Part shown: one piece after another, positions 38,396-47,878 of the stretch
How positions within the stretch are numbered: position 1 is the first letter of the stretch
How the letters are laid out: each line of letters opens with the position of its first letter
DNA from: Candidatus Pantoea formicae
GTDB taxonomy: Bacteria > Pseudomonadota > Gammaproteobacteria > Enterobacterales > Enterobacteriaceae
DNA: 64,000 nt
Assembly: GCF_011752625.1 (NCBI RefSeq)
Contig: NZ_VWXD01000002.1
Location: 372,001-436,000, forward strand
Direction: 5' to 3'
Program-made: the position numbers and the translations under genes
Notes under the pieces: model-generated
The model's database searches: none
The model's input: only the letters and a program-made list of their open reading frames with translations
What the model was told of the DNA's origin: nothing

Positions 38396-39360
38396 ATCCC
38401 GGCCTGCTGCAGTCGCGTTTCGGCCTCGTCCAGGCTTGCAGATTCACCCGTTGCCACTAAGCAACAGGCCAACTGCAAGCGCAGGGCTTGAGGTACAGCA
38501 CGTTCACCGGCCAGCACCTGTTGGATCCAGTCGGCAGTATCTTGGGCATTTTTACTTTCCGGCAGTTCTACGCTGACCTCTGGTTGGCGCTCAACCCACA
38601 TTTCAGCTTCCGCGTTCGCACCAGCAATGTAGTTGATCGTCGGGCAGCGCTGTGGATTGGCATAAACTTCCCCTTCGGTGCCGTTCAACAGAATGGCGGG
38701 CGCATCAATGTCCTGGAAGAATTTACCCACGCGCGGCACATACTCGGGATGCGACACACTCGCCAGCCGCAGTGCAGCGCGTTCGGCAAACGGCGTCGCC
38801 AGCTTCGCCAGCGTATGCGCACTGTTACGCACACCCATGCGCCAGCGCAGCGACAGCTGTTTTGCCATCGGCGCACAAAGATGGTCGATAGTGATAAAGG
38901 CCAGATCACCGTTATCCAGTTTCGCCTGCGCCTGTTCCGCGTTCATGACCGGGGCGATACCCAGCGCGGCCAGCACCGCTTCCGTTGTGATGCGGGTAGG
39001 ATCATCACTGACGCCGTGCAACAACACCGGAAAACCGAGTTTGGTTAGTAATAAGGCGAGCAACGGTGTGAGATTTCCCTGACGGCGAGCCCCATTGTAG
39101 CTAGGGATAACGATGGGCATGGGGCCATGGGCAGGCGGCTGCAACTGCATCATCTGCTGCTGCATAGCCTGGTAAAAGCCGCGCATCTCCTCTTCACCTT
39201 CACCTTTAATACGCAGCGCAATCAGCACGCCACCCAACTCCAGCTCAGGCACCTCACCCGCCAGCATAGCGCTGTAGAGCGCGAAGGCGGTGTCGAAATC
39301 GATATCGCGCGCGTGGTTTTTACCGCGCCCAATCTCTTTGATAATTTTATTCAGTTCCAT
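38392..39360 (-). CDS. ybiB: TrpD2-like nucleic-acid-binding protein YbiB
   Basis: This 322-residue protein matches E. coli YbiB. It has the fold of anthranilate phosphoribosyltransferase, but the E. coli protein binds nucleic acid and is not a tryptophan enzyme. The N-terminal helical domain and a Gly-rich loop region after IPSYNGARR are recognisable. It lies 72 bp downstream of dinG in the same direction, as in E. coli, where both belong to the LexA (SOS) regulon. Confidence 0.9.
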   Translation of the reverse strand: MELNKIIKEIGRGKNHARDIDFDTAFALYSAMLAGEVPELELGGVLIALRIKGEGEEEMRGFYQAMQQQMMQLQPPAHGPMPIVIPSYNGARRQGNLTPLLALLLTKLGFPVLLHGVSDDPTRITTEAVLAALGIAPVMNAEQAQAKLDNGDLAFITIDHLCAPMAKQLSLRWRMGVRNSAHTLAKLATPFAERAALRLASVSHPEYVPRVGKFFQDIDAPAILLNGTEGEVYANPQRCPTINYIAGANAEAEMWVERQPEVSVELPESKNAQDTADWIQQVLAGERAVPQALRLQLACCLVATGESASLDEAETRLQQAGI

Positions 39361-39432
39361 CAGGGCATTCCCGCTTCCAGGGCGCGCCGATATCCGGCTG
39401 CCAAAAGGTCATTGATGTGCACCTGAGCACAC

Positions 39433-41610
39433 CTAAGATTTCTTACTTTTACGCTTCGCTGGTTTTAACGCTGCTTTAACATCGGCTTTAACATCTGATT
39501 TTTTACTGGCTGCGGGCACCACCGGTTGTTCAATCGGAAATACCGGCAAGGCGGCCAACAGTCGGCTGCCGTACGCTTTGTTCAACAGGCGTCGATCGTA
39601 AATCACGATCTCGCCAAAGCAGCTGTGGCTGCGAATCAATCGGCCAACCTGCTGAATCAGCGTAAAGGAGGCACTCGGCAAACTCTGCACCTCGAATGGG
39701 TAGCGTTTGAGGCTCTTCAGCCACTCCCCTTCGGTCAAAATTACCGGACTGTCCACCGGGGGAAAAGCAATTTTATGGATATGCACCTGCGACAGCAGAT
39801 CCCCTTTCAAATCCAACCCTTCCGCAAAGGATTGTAGCCCCACTAAAATACTGGTTTGGCCTGCTACCACCCGCTGGCGGTGCAGCTCCACCAGACGCGA
39901 GCGCGGCTGGTCACCCTGCACCAGCATCGATAAGCGCAGTGAGGTGAGGTGACTGACAAATTGCTGCATCGCACGCCCACTGGCAAACAGCACCAACACC
40001 CCTTTGTGCTTTTCTTCCGCCATCTGGTGCAGGAAGAAGCGCGCCATCTCCGCGATATGCTCTGCTTCATTGGCCATCAGCGGCTCATAACGCATTTGCG
40101 GGATAACCAGCTTGCCTTGATCGATGTGATTAAATGGTGAATCCAGCGCCACAAAGCGATCGCCCGCCTTCTCGCTCAGACCTGACATTTCCTGTAAACG
40201 GTTGAAACTGTTGAGCGAGCGCAGCGTGGCGGATGTCACCACCACATGCGGGATTTTACGCCACAGCAGCTTTTCCAGCTGATCGCTGACACGGATGCCT
40301 GCACAGTGAAACAGCAAGTGCGCCTGACCATCACGAATCTCACGGGTGATCCATTTTGAAACAGGCGCATTGGAGGCTTTCTCCATGGCCGCCAGACGCC
40401 ACAGTTTGCTGATTGACTCGAACCAGCCGAAGTGGCGATTAAGCTGAATAATCGCCCTGTGCAGACGCATAATATCGGCTTTGCCGGTTTGATCGCCCAG
40501 CTCATTGAGTAACCCCTCGCTTAAGCCGCGCAGGGCGTCGCTCAACTTAAACAGCCGCGCGCACATCGACATCAATTCCTCCGGCAACTCGCCGAGCACA
40601 AAGCGAAACTCGCCGGGCTGGTTGTTGGAGGGCAATAGCGGATTCAGCGCATCGCACAGGATCTGCAACAGCTCACGCATCTCATCGCAATGGCCCTTGA
40701 GCCGTTCAGGGTTGGTAAGTGGTGGCGGCGATTTTGGACGGAACTGCGCCATGATGGTTTCCACCAGCCGCACGAACAGATCGAGCTGCAAGCTACTCCA
40801 GCCGGGGGTGATTTCGGCGCTCATCTCTAGCGCATCACGCGCCACTTCCGGCAGATGATGGCCTTCATCGAGCACCAGCATCAGGTGTTTAGCAGGCGGC
40901 AACACAGATTCATTCTCCATCGCCGCCATCACCAAAGCATGGTTCGCCACCACCACATCCGCCTGTTCAATCTCACGTCGCGCGACAAAGAAGGGACATT
41001 CGCGATACCAGCGGCAGTGATGGCCGAGGCAATTGGCTTTATCGGTGGACAGGCGTTGCCACAGGTGATCCTGAATGGTGACATCGGTGTGGTCGCGCAG
41101 ACCATCCCACTTATAACGGCTGAAATCTTTTTCCAGCTTGGCGCAGAACTTCTGCTCTTCTTTCGAACCGGTTACCGCCTCTTCATCGAGATAGAGCAAC
41201 AGATCGCCTTGCTGATCTTCAGTTGCCGCCAGGGCCGCGAGATTGCGCGGACAGACGTACCGACCGCGACCGAAAGCCGCGGTGAACGTCAGGTCAGGAA
41301 TGATTTTTTTCAACAGCGGCAGGTCTTTGCTGAAGATTTGATCCTGCAACGCCACGTTGGCGGTGCTGATCACTAAACGTTTCTCCTCGGCGCGACTCAC
41401 CGCAATGCCGGGGATCAGATACGACAAGGTTTTACCCACGCCGGTCGGGGCTTCAATCGCCAGATGGCGGCCTTCATCTCCAGCCAGACTTTTCGCCACT
41501 TCGGCGATCATCTGGCGCTGGGGCGCGCGCGGGATAAAGTCAGGAACCTGCTGCTGCAGCGCCTTATACCATTGCGCAATCTGGCTTTTTATCGCTGCTG
41601 TCAGGGCCAT
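39433..41610 (-). CDS. dinG: ATP-dependent DNA helicase DinG
   Basis: This 725-residue XPD-like superfamily 2 helicase has an iron-sulfur cluster domain. Walker A (EAPTGVGKT, about residues 53-61), the DEGH box (LVLDEGHHLP) and motif VI (QQVGRLIRSH) are intact. Cluster cysteines occur in YVCPRN and in the NCLGHHCRWYRECPFF segment. DinG unwinds R-loops and forked DNA during SOS-linked conflicts. ATG at 41610 gives the E. coli start MALTAA; another ATG lies two codons upstream. A LexA box precedes it. Confidence 0.97.
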   Translation of the reverse strand: MALTAAIKSQIAQWYKALQQQVPDFIPRAPQRQMIAEVAKSLAGDEGRHLAIEAPTGVGKTLSYLIPGIAVSRAEEKRLVISTANVALQDQIFSKDLPLLKKIIPDLTFTAAFGRGRYVCPRNLAALAATEDQQGDLLLYLDEEAVTGSKEEQKFCAKLEKDFSRYKWDGLRDHTDVTIQDHLWQRLSTDKANCLGHHCRWYRECPFFVARREIEQADVVVANHALVMAAMENESVLPPAKHLMLVLDEGHHLPEVARDALEMSAEITPGWSSLQLDLFVRLVETIMAQFRPKSPPPLTNPERLKGHCDEMRELLQILCDALNPLLPSNNQPGEFRFVLGELPEELMSMCARLFKLSDALRGLSEGLLNELGDQTGKADIMRLHRAIIQLNRHFGWFESISKLWRLAAMEKASNAPVSKWITREIRDGQAHLLFHCAGIRVSDQLEKLLWRKIPHVVVTSATLRSLNSFNRLQEMSGLSEKAGDRFVALDSPFNHIDQGKLVIPQMRYEPLMANEAEHIAEMARFFLHQMAEEKHKGVLVLFASGRAMQQFVSHLTSLRLSMLVQGDQPRSRLVELHRQRVVAGQTSILVGLQSFAEGLDLKGDLLSQVHIHKIAFPPVDSPVILTEGEWLKSLKRYPFEVQSLPSASFTLIQQVGRLIRSHSCFGEIVIYDRRLLNKAYGSRLLAALPVFPIEQPVVPAASKKSDVKADVKAALKPAKRKSKKS

Positions 41611-41635
41611 GTTCATTACTGTTTGCTGAATTGGC

Positions 41636-41651
41636 CTGTATTTTTACACAG
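41636..41651 (-). promoter_or_regulatory. LexA box of dinG
   Basis: CTGT-N8-ACAG with an AT-rich centre matches the SOS box consensus and lies 26 bp upstream of the dinG start. E. coli dinG is LexA-controlled. Confidence 0.8.
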
Positions 41652-41664
41652 TATCGTCGTAGCG

Positions 41665-42561
41665 TCAGCCTTCACTGCTATTTTTTCGCGCTGGATTCAG
41701 AATTTCACGCATCGCGCGGATCAGCGTTTCGCGCGCGCGCCCACGGCGGAAGGCAAAGGAAAAAGGCGCGCGGAAATGGAAATGCTGCGGTAACAAACGA
41801 CACAGCATGCCCTGCTGCTCCCAACTGTGCGCATAGTGCTCGGGCAGATAGCCGATAAACCGCCCAGAGAGGATTAGCGTCAACTGCGCCTCAATGCTCT
41901 CGACCGAGGCATTGCTTTGGCGAAATCCGCGCTTGTTAAGCTCCTGCTGGTTCCAGTAGCGCCGGGTCACCATGCCGGTTTGCTGCACCGTTCGCACATC
42001 CGGCTCTCCCTGCGCCAACGGATGCGCCGGGCTGCAGTAAAGCCAGTGCTGCTCCTCGTAGAGCGGAATCGTCACTAAATTGCTGGCACGCAGCGGGAAG
42101 TGGCCAATGGCGAGATCGAGCCGATCCTCCAGTAGTTGCTGTTGTAACTCGTTGGGGTCGCGCACACTGAGATTGAAAAACACTGCCGGAAAACGTTGGT
42201 TAAAACGTGCAATCGCCGCCGGTAAATCCAGCGTGCTGTCCGTCACCGTGGCATCCACTACGCCCAGCGAAAAGGTCCCGCCCTGGGCACTCTTTAGCGT
42301 TTCCACTTGCTCCTGCCAACCAGCCAGCGTTGCCAACATCTCCTGACTGTAACGATGAAACTGCTCGCCTTTGGTGGTTAAGGTAAACCCGCCACGCCCA
42401 CGCTGGCACAGGATGAAACCGAGCTGCGTCTCCAGCTCGCTCATGTAAGCGCTGATAGCCGGTGTCGTCATGTTTAGCGCCTGCTGTGCACGAGAATAGC
42501 CTTGGTTTTCCACCACGCTGGCAAACACCTGCAGCAGTTTGAGATTGGGGAGCGTTTGCAC
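41665..42561 (-). CDS. LysR family transcriptional regulator (left flank of the accessory island)
   Basis: This 298-residue LysR-type protein has an N-terminal helix-turn-helix (about residues 8-65, with SRAQQALNMTTPAISAYMSELE) and an effector-binding domain. A C-terminal stretch (SGRFIGYLPEHYAHSWEQQG) closely resembles that of the LysR protein at 51971-52942, so the two are related copies or recruited relatives. The start is GTG at 42561, with AAGGA 7 nt upstream. It is divergent from the ureohydrolase gene. Pseudomonas guanidinobutyrase genes also have an adjacent LysR regulator. Confidence 0.88.
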   Translation of the reverse strand: MQTLPNLKLLQVFASVVENQGYSRAQQALNMTTPAISAYMSELETQLGFILCQRGRGGFTLTTKGEQFHRYSQEMLATLAGWQEQVETLKSAQGGTFSLGVVDATVTDSTLDLPAAIARFNQRFPAVFFNLSVRDPNELQQQLLEDRLDLAIGHFPLRASNLVTIPLYEEQHWLYCSPAHPLAQGEPDVRTVQQTGMVTRRYWNQQELNKRGFRQSNASVESIEAQLTLILSGRFIGYLPEHYAHSWEQQGMLCRLLPQHFHFRAPFSFAFRRGRARETLIRAMREILNPARKNSSEG

Positions 42562-42685
42562 TGCATTTCCTTCAGTGATTACTGACTAAAGTTAACCAAT
42601 CTATGAAGTGATTATTTGCTGTCAAGGATTTTTCCCGCGCCCCCATCAGGCCATGATGAGGCTCACTCAGCCGAAGGAGTTCATG

Positions 42686-43645
42686 ATGACCGATTTTCCT
42701 CAGCCGCAGGGCGGCAATGACATGCCACGCTTCGCCGGACGCGGCACCATGATGCGTTTGCCGGCGGCCGAATCACCCGCCGGTCTTGATGTCGCCTTTG
42801 TTGGTATTCCGCTGGATATCGGAACATCGCAACGCAGCGGTACACGATATGGTCCACGCGCGATTCGCGCCGATTCGGTGATGATTCGTCCGTATAACAT
42901 GGCAACCGGCGCAGCCCCTTTTGATTCGTTGCGCGTTGGTGATCTCGGCGATGTACCGATCAACACCTACAGCCTGCTGAAGTCGGTCGATATCATCGAA
43001 AACTATTATACCGAGCTGAACAATTGGCCGATTATCCCGTTAACGCTCGGTGGCGATCACACCCTGACACTGCCGATTTTGCGCGCCCTGGCGAAAAAAC
43101 ATGGGCCGGTGGGCTTGATCCACATTGATGCGCACACCGATACCAATGATGAGATGTTCGGTGAAAAGATTGCCCACGGCACCACATTCCGCCGAGCGGT
43201 GGAAGAAGGCCTGCTCGACTGTCAGCGTGTGGTACAGATTGGTCAGCGAGCACAGGGCTATGCAGCCGGTGATTTTCAATGGGGTGTCGATCAAGGCTTC
43301 CATTTGGTGCCTGCCGAGCAGTGCTGGTATCGCTCAATGGCACCGCTAATGGCCGAGGTACGCGCCCGCATGGGCACTGGCCCGGTTTATCTCAGCTATG
43401 ACATTGACAGTTTCGATCCTGCATGGGCACCCGGTACCGGTACGCCAGAAGTGGGCGGATTGACCTCAATGCAAGGGTTGGAGATCGTGCGCGGCTGTCG
43501 CGGACTCAATGTGATCGGCGGTGACCTGGTCGAAGTATCGCCGCCCTATGATATCAGCGGCATGACTTCGCAGCTGGCGGCCAATATCCTTTATGAGATG
43601 CTGTGCGTGTTGCCCGGCGTCCGTTACTCAGAGAACAAGCAATGA
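42686..43645 (+). CDS. Agmatinase/guanidinobutyrase-type ureohydrolase
   Basis: This 319-residue arginase-fold enzyme is very like Pseudomonas guanidinobutyrase (GbuA), also of 319 residues, sharing SGTRYGPRAIRA, PYNMATGAAPFDSL and EKIAHGTTFRRAVEEGLLD-type segments. Manganese ligands are intact: His125 in GGDHT, DAHTD at 148-152, and Asp239/Asp241 in YDIDSFDP. It should release urea from a guanidino compound such as 4-guanidinobutyrate, 3-guanidinopropionate or agmatine. ATG at 42686 lies 6 nt from AAGGAG; one codon earlier is possible. It overlaps the next gene by 4 bp. Confidence 0.9.
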   Translation: MTDFPQPQGGNDMPRFAGRGTMMRLPAAESPAGLDVAFVGIPLDIGTSQRSGTRYGPRAIRADSVMIRPYNMATGAAPFDSLRVGDLGDVPINTYSLLKSVDIIENYYTELNNWPIIPLTLGGDHTLTLPILRALAKKHGPVGLIHIDAHTDTNDEMFGEKIAHGTTFRRAVEEGLLDCQRVVQIGQRAQGYAAGDFQWGVDQGFHLVPAEQCWYRSMAPLMAEVRARMGTGPVYLSYDIDSFDPAWAPGTGTPEVGGLTSMQGLEIVRGCRGLNVIGGDLVEVSPPYDISGMTSQLAANILYEMLCVLPGVRYSENKQ

Positions 43646-44727
43646 CACAACAGAATTTAGTGTTTCCGGCGCGCGTGTTGCGCGGTGCGGGCGTAATCAA
43701 CCAGCTTGGCGAAATTTGCGCTGGGCTGGGCAAACGCGCCTTACTGATCGGCGGGCACCAGGCGCTGCAAGCCGTGGAAGCACAAGTGCATGCACAGTTG
43801 CTGGCCGCCAATGTCACGCTGCTGGCACAGGAGTGGTTTGGCGGCGAAACCTCGATCAACCAGATCAACCGTCTGGCGGCCATCGCCACTGAACTGCAAG
43901 CTGAAGTGATCATTGGTGTCGGCGGCGGCAAATCGCTGGATACGGTAAAAGCGGTCGGTGCCCAGCTGGGTTTGCCGTTTGTGACGATTCCAACTATCGC
44001 CGCCACCTGTTCGGCGGTGACGCCATTGAGTATTCGCTACGATGATAACGGCAACTTTTTTGACATTTTCCCGCTGCCGCAAGCTCCTGCAGCGGTAGTC
44101 ATCGACAGCGAGCTGTTGGCTAAAGCCCCGGCCCGCTGGCTTGCCGCCGGGCTGGGTGACACCCTGGCCAAATGGTACGAATTCCGCGCGGTCAGTACGC
44201 GTCACCCGGCACGCGAAGGCAATGCTTTGTCTTCACTGGCTCACAGCCAGATTTGCTATGACGTGATTGCCGAGCACGGCCCAGCCGCTTATGCCGCCGT
44301 GTTGCGTGGTGAGAGCAGCACCTCACTGGATCAGGTGCTGGATGCCATCTTCACTTGGGCTGGTTTGACTTCGCTGATGAGCAACGGCGCACATGCCGCA
44401 GCATCCCATGCGATTTATGAAGGTTTCACCTTCTGTGATAAGACACGTGAATTCGGCCACGGCCTGTTGGTGGGTTTTGGCAACCTGTGCTTGCTGGCGC
44501 TGGAAGATCGCAGTGACGAAGAAGTGTTGGATGAAATGCGTCTGGCGCGCGACTGCGGTGTTCCCCTGACGCTGCGTGAGATTGCTCAGTTGGATGATGC
44601 AGAACTGGCGTTAGTGGTACGTGAATCGGTGCATGCACCCGATATGGAAAATATGGCGGAAACGGTGACCGAAGCGCGTCTTTTGGCCGCAATGCAGCGG
44701 ATTGAGAAGTTGGTAGAGCGGGTTTAG
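43642..44727 (+). CDS. GldA-like iron-containing alcohol dehydrogenase family protein
   Basis: This 361-residue protein has the NAD-binding segment IIGVGGGKSLDTVKAVG and metal ligands in AAGLGDTLAKW, ASHAIYEG and REFGHGLLVGFG, as in glycerol dehydrogenase GldA. It starts in an ATGA overlap with the ureohydrolase gene, so the two are made together. It may reduce or oxidise an aldehyde or hydroxy product of the same pathway. The physiological substrate is unknown. A perfect hairpin follows. Confidence 0.88.
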   Translation: MTQQNLVFPARVLRGAGVINQLGEICAGLGKRALLIGGHQALQAVEAQVHAQLLAANVTLLAQEWFGGETSINQINRLAAIATELQAEVIIGVGGGKSLDTVKAVGAQLGLPFVTIPTIAATCSAVTPLSIRYDDNGNFFDIFPLPQAPAAVVIDSELLAKAPARWLAAGLGDTLAKWYEFRAVSTRHPAREGNALSSLAHSQICYDVIAEHGPAAYAAVLRGESSTSLDQVLDAIFTWAGLTSLMSNGAHAAASHAIYEGFTFCDKTREFGHGLLVGFGNLCLLALEDRSDEEVLDEMRLARDCGVPLTLREIAQLDDAELALVVRESVHAPDMENMAETVTEARLLAAMQRIEKLVERV

Positions 44728-44748
44728 TTATCAGTAATTTGTAGATAC

Positions 44749-44774
44749 TGTCTTGCCAGTGGCCTGGCAAGACA
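44749..44774. terminator. Hairpin between two convergent operons of the island
   Basis: A perfect 11-bp stem (44749-44759 with 44764-44774) with a 4-nt loop lies between the dehydrogenase stop and the convergent MmgE/PrpD stop. It is symmetrical and could serve both, though T runs are poor. Confidence 0.6.
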
Positions 44775-44792
44775 GACATAGCGACCGGGTTG

Positions 44793-46157
44793 TCAGGCAG
44801 TGGGTTGTAACAATGAAACCACTTCCCGCACATCTGCCACCTCTTCCAGCTCCAGGCAAATCGCTTCTAACTGCGCAACCTGCTCCAGTGGCAATACCCG
44901 TCCTGCCAGGCTCCGATATTTTGCCAGTAGAGCGTCAAGACTGAGCGGATTCGCCGGAGCACCCGATGGCACAGCGACATGCTGCTGCCACTGCTCGCCT
45001 TGCTGAGTTTCTATACGCACCCATGGCTCATCGTCGCGGCTTTGCTGCTCATCAATCACTAACACAATTCGCGCCATCAAGGCATCAATCTGCGGATGCA
45101 GCCGTTTTGCATCGTCGTAACTTGCCAGTTCGGCGGAACCGTAGAGCGCTCGCGCGGCCAGCGCGTACGGCAGGCTCATCTGCGCACTTGCCAGGCTGTG
45201 CAACTCGCGTCCACCACACATCTCCAGCAGGAACGGATTCAGCCCCACAACAATACGTTCGATATTCTCAACGTTGACCGGATGCTGTGACAACAAGATG
45301 CCCAGTGCATCTATTGCTGAATGGGTGCCACGACAGGCGGCATAGGGTTTGATTGAGCAACGCGCTAATTTCCACACGCTGCCGAGATCGGCCGTCAAGG
45401 CGTCCGGCTGCTGCGTCTCTGGTGCCAGCGTTTGCAGGAAGCCGCCCCACTTGGCTTCAAACACCGCCGACGGGCCATTAATGCCTCGCTGTGCCAACAG
45501 CGCCGCCTGTACTCCACCTTCTGCCGCACGGGCCGCATGCAATTTTTTGGTATGCGAACCGTCGTGAATAAAGCCCCACAAACCCCCACTGAAGCTGGCC
45601 GCAATACCCAACGCAGAGGCACACTTCTCAGGTTCTAGTTGCAACAAGTTACACACCGCAGCCGCCGCACCAAACACACCGCAACTGGCGGTGGAGTGCC
45701 AACCCGCGCCGTTGTGCGCTGAATAGCCACCGCAGGCTTCCAGCACCCGACGCCCCACATCGTAGCCCACAATCATCGCGGCGATCAGCGCCCGACCATC
45801 AACAGGATGCGAAGCCAACGGCAGTGCGGCCAATAGCGCCGGGATCACCACCGCGCCAGAGTGATCACAACCCCCGGTATCATCCAACTCATACATGTGC
45901 GCCGCCACACCATTGAGCCATGCCGCCTGCCGTGGTGAAACCTGCTGCTCGCCGCCCCACACACTGACCAATGCTCTGCCGCCCTCTTCGCTCACCAAGG
46001 CCAGGCAGTCGCGCCAGATAGCGCTGTCCGTGCCCGCCAGTGACGCGCCGAAGGTATCCAGCAAATGACGTTTTGCCTGCTCCACCAGCGACGGTGGCAA
46101 CTGTTCAAAATCGGTATCGGCAATGAACGCCGCCAGTTGTTCAAGCGTTGAGGCCAT
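44793..46157 (-). CDS. MmgE/PrpD family protein
   Basis: This 454-residue protein has the MmgE/PrpD fold of 2-methylcitrate dehydratase, cis-aconitate decarboxylase and iminodisuccinate epimerase. Typical segments are LLDTFGASLAG, AAHMYELDDT (the position of the conserved His-Asp region), GAGWHSTA, and YAACRGTHSAIDAL (the conserved KPY-xxC-rxtH stretch). ATG at 46157 follows GGAGG by 6 nt. It is the last of seven genes in its operon and overlaps the preceding gene by 17 bp. Next to an ArgH-like lyase, an epimerase or dehydratase acting on an aminodicarboxylate is a reasonable guess, not a proof. Confidence 0.85.
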   Translation of the reverse strand: MASTLEQLAAFIADTDFEQLPPSLVEQAKRHLLDTFGASLAGTDSAIWRDCLALVSEEGGRALVSVWGGEQQVSPRQAAWLNGVAAHMYELDDTGGCDHSGAVVIPALLAALPLASHPVDGRALIAAMIVGYDVGRRVLEACGGYSAHNGAGWHSTASCGVFGAAAAVCNLLQLEPEKCASALGIAASFSGGLWGFIHDGSHTKKLHAARAAEGGVQAALLAQRGINGPSAVFEAKWGGFLQTLAPETQQPDALTADLGSVWKLARCSIKPYAACRGTHSAIDALGILLSQHPVNVENIERIVVGLNPFLLEMCGGRELHSLASAQMSLPYALAARALYGSAELASYDDAKRLHPQIDALMARIVLVIDEQQSRDDEPWVRIETQQGEQWQQHVAVPSGAPANPLSLDALLAKYRSLAGRVLPLEQVAQLEAICLELEEVADVREVVSLLQPTA

Positions 46158-47028
46158 GCGCACCTCCAATAATGCGAGTAAAGACTTCGGCCGGATGGGA
46201 GAAATCGTTGTCCGGCTGTGATTGCCAATGTGCGGCAATCTGTTCCCCGGTGGCGATCCATACGTTGTGCTGTTGTAACGTCTCGATCAGTTCGCGCAGC
46301 AATCCAATGCGCCCGGCGGTGCCGATGATTTCCGGATGCAGGCGCAGCAGATAACACAGGCCAAAACGGTGGAACCCTTGGAAATCCTGCGTCATGTTGG
46401 CCAACGTCTCTGCGTAAGGTGCAATCCGCGATTGACCCGGCGGAATCGCAGGGCTGAGGTTGAAGGCAAAATAGGGTTCGTCTTCCAGCGTATAATGCAT
46501 GGGCAGTTCGACTAAGCGTGTGCCCGGATGAAAGTACGGTAAATCGTCGCCACGCCAACTGGATGACCAGCGAATCCCTTTTTCCACCAGCGCTTCTGCC
46601 AGACCGGTTTTCCACTGTCCTGCGGGTGTGCGGAATCCCTGAATGGGCTGGCCGGTCAACTGCGCCAGCTTGTCACAGCCGCGTGTAACGCTGGCTATCT
46701 GCTGTTCCAGTGAGAGCACCGAAAAATCTTCATGGCGGTCGCCACTGCAGGCGATTTCATGCCCCTCGCTGACGATGCGGGCAATCAGTTCGGGTTGTTC
46801 CTCAGCGACAATCGCCGGGATGCACCAGCTCGCTTTTAACTGCTTTTCTGCCAGCAACGTCAATAAACGATCGACCCCGCGCAGCGTGCCGTAACGCCAG
46901 ACGGACAGCGTTTTATCCCGTCCGGCCACAGCGGGGGCCTGGGTCAAAATACCGTGAATATCGTTGAAATCAATGGTGAGGAGTGCGGCTGACTGGAAGC
47001 CCAGCGGCCAGCGGGAAGATTCAGTCAT
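46141..47028 (-). CDS. Polysaccharide-deacetylase-fold protein with an altered metal site
   Basis: This 295-residue NodB-fold protein resembles allantoinase PuuE, cyclic imide hydrolases and Helicobacter PgdA. The expected metal triad Asp-His-His is changed. Where its neighbour has HGYRH (His97, His101), this protein has SGDRH (Ser95, His99), so one metal His is lost. The Asp region reads LLTIDFNDIHG. ATG at 47028 follows AGGAGC. It overlaps both neighbours by a few bases. It may be a non-catalytic partner of the other deacetylase-fold protein or use a different metal site. Confidence 0.82.
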   Translation of the reverse strand: MTESSRWPLGFQSAALLTIDFNDIHGILTQAPAVAGRDKTLSVWRYGTLRGVDRLLTLLAEKQLKASWCIPAIVAEEQPELIARIVSEGHEIACSGDRHEDFSVLSLEQQIASVTRGCDKLAQLTGQPIQGFRTPAGQWKTGLAEALVEKGIRWSSSWRGDDLPYFHPGTRLVELPMHYTLEDEPYFAFNLSPAIPPGQSRIAPYAETLANMTQDFQGFHRFGLCYLLRLHPEIIGTAGRIGLLRELIETLQQHNVWIATGEQIAAHWQSQPDNDFSHPAEVFTRIIGGAHGLNA

Positions 47029-47866
47029 ACTGTTGCTCCTGCAAAAACCACTGCGCCACCGCATCACAGCGGGCAAACCACACGTCATCACGGGCGGTCA
47101 TATGTTCAAACAACTGTTCCAGCAGCAGGATACGTCCCGGCTGGCCAGAAATTTTCGGATGGAACAACGTGGTGAGGCACAAGCCTTCATCCATTGCGCC
47201 GTCAAACTCGCGCTGCCAGTTATCACGCGTCTGCGCATAGCTGGCGATACGATCGCCCCCTTTAGGGAAGTCAGGCTGGCGGGTGTAAGCCAGCGAGGCG
47301 TAGTCGTCCATTTCCCACTTGCCGGGGATCTCGACCAACGGAGTATGACCTGCGACTGGCATTGCGTAGGGACGATCGTCACCGCGCATGCTGCTGGAGT
47401 AAATTACGCCCGCTTCTCGCAGAATTTGCGGCGTCTCGGCATGCCAGTCACCCGACGGCGTGCGGAATCCACAGGCGGTAATACCCAGATGCTGTTTAAA
47501 GATCTCGGCCGATTTCGCCATCACCGCACGTTGTTCTGCCGGTGAGATCGCCCAGAAGGATTCATGACGGTAGCCGTGATAGGCCACTTCGTGGCCCTGT
47601 TCGATAATCGTCTGACACTGCTGCGGCCACTGCTCCACCACCCATGCTGGAACAAAAAAAGTGGCGGGCAATTTAAATGCGCGCAGCAGATCGAGCAGAC
47701 GCCCGAGCGCGCGGTACGGGCCATAGGCCCCAAAGGTAAAATACTCTGGCGTTGACCACAGGCTGCCATTCAACATGGCATCGCCGGTGGGACCGTCAAG
47801 GTCAAACGCCAGCGCCATACAGCCGCGTTTACCCTGCGGCCAGCGTACTGCGCCCGGTTGTTGCAT
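47021..47866 (-). CDS. Polysaccharide-deacetylase-fold amidohydrolase (PgdA/cyclic imidase-like)
   Basis: This 281-residue protein has a NodB fold with an apparently complete metal site: FDLDG at residues 21-25 and HGYRH at 97-101. GFRTPSGDWH follows, then a late FHP. It lacks a signal peptide, which argues for a cytoplasmic small-molecule substrate (an imide, lactam or N-acyl group) rather than cell wall. Known cytosolic members include bacterial cyclic imide hydrolase and PuuE-type allantoinase. AAGGAG precedes its ATG, 12 bp after the binding-protein gene. Confidence 0.85.
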   Translation of the reverse strand: MQQPGAVRWPQGKRGCMALAFDLDGPTGDAMLNGSLWSTPEYFTFGAYGPYRALGRLLDLLRAFKLPATFFVPAWVVEQWPQQCQTIIEQGHEVAYHGYRHESFWAISPAEQRAVMAKSAEIFKQHLGITACGFRTPSGDWHAETPQILREAGVIYSSSMRGDDRPYAMPVAGHTPLVEIPGKWEMDDYASLAYTRQPDFPKGGDRIASYAQTRDNWQREFDGAMDEGLCLTTLFHPKISGQPGRILLLEQLFEHMTARDDVWFARCDAVAQWFLQEQQYD

Positions 47867-47878
47867 CTGCTTGCTCCT

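Noticed and set aside
46964..47545. 193-codon plus-strand frame opposite the deacetylase-fold genes
   Set aside because: It overlaps two supported genes in antisense and has no recognisable motifs.
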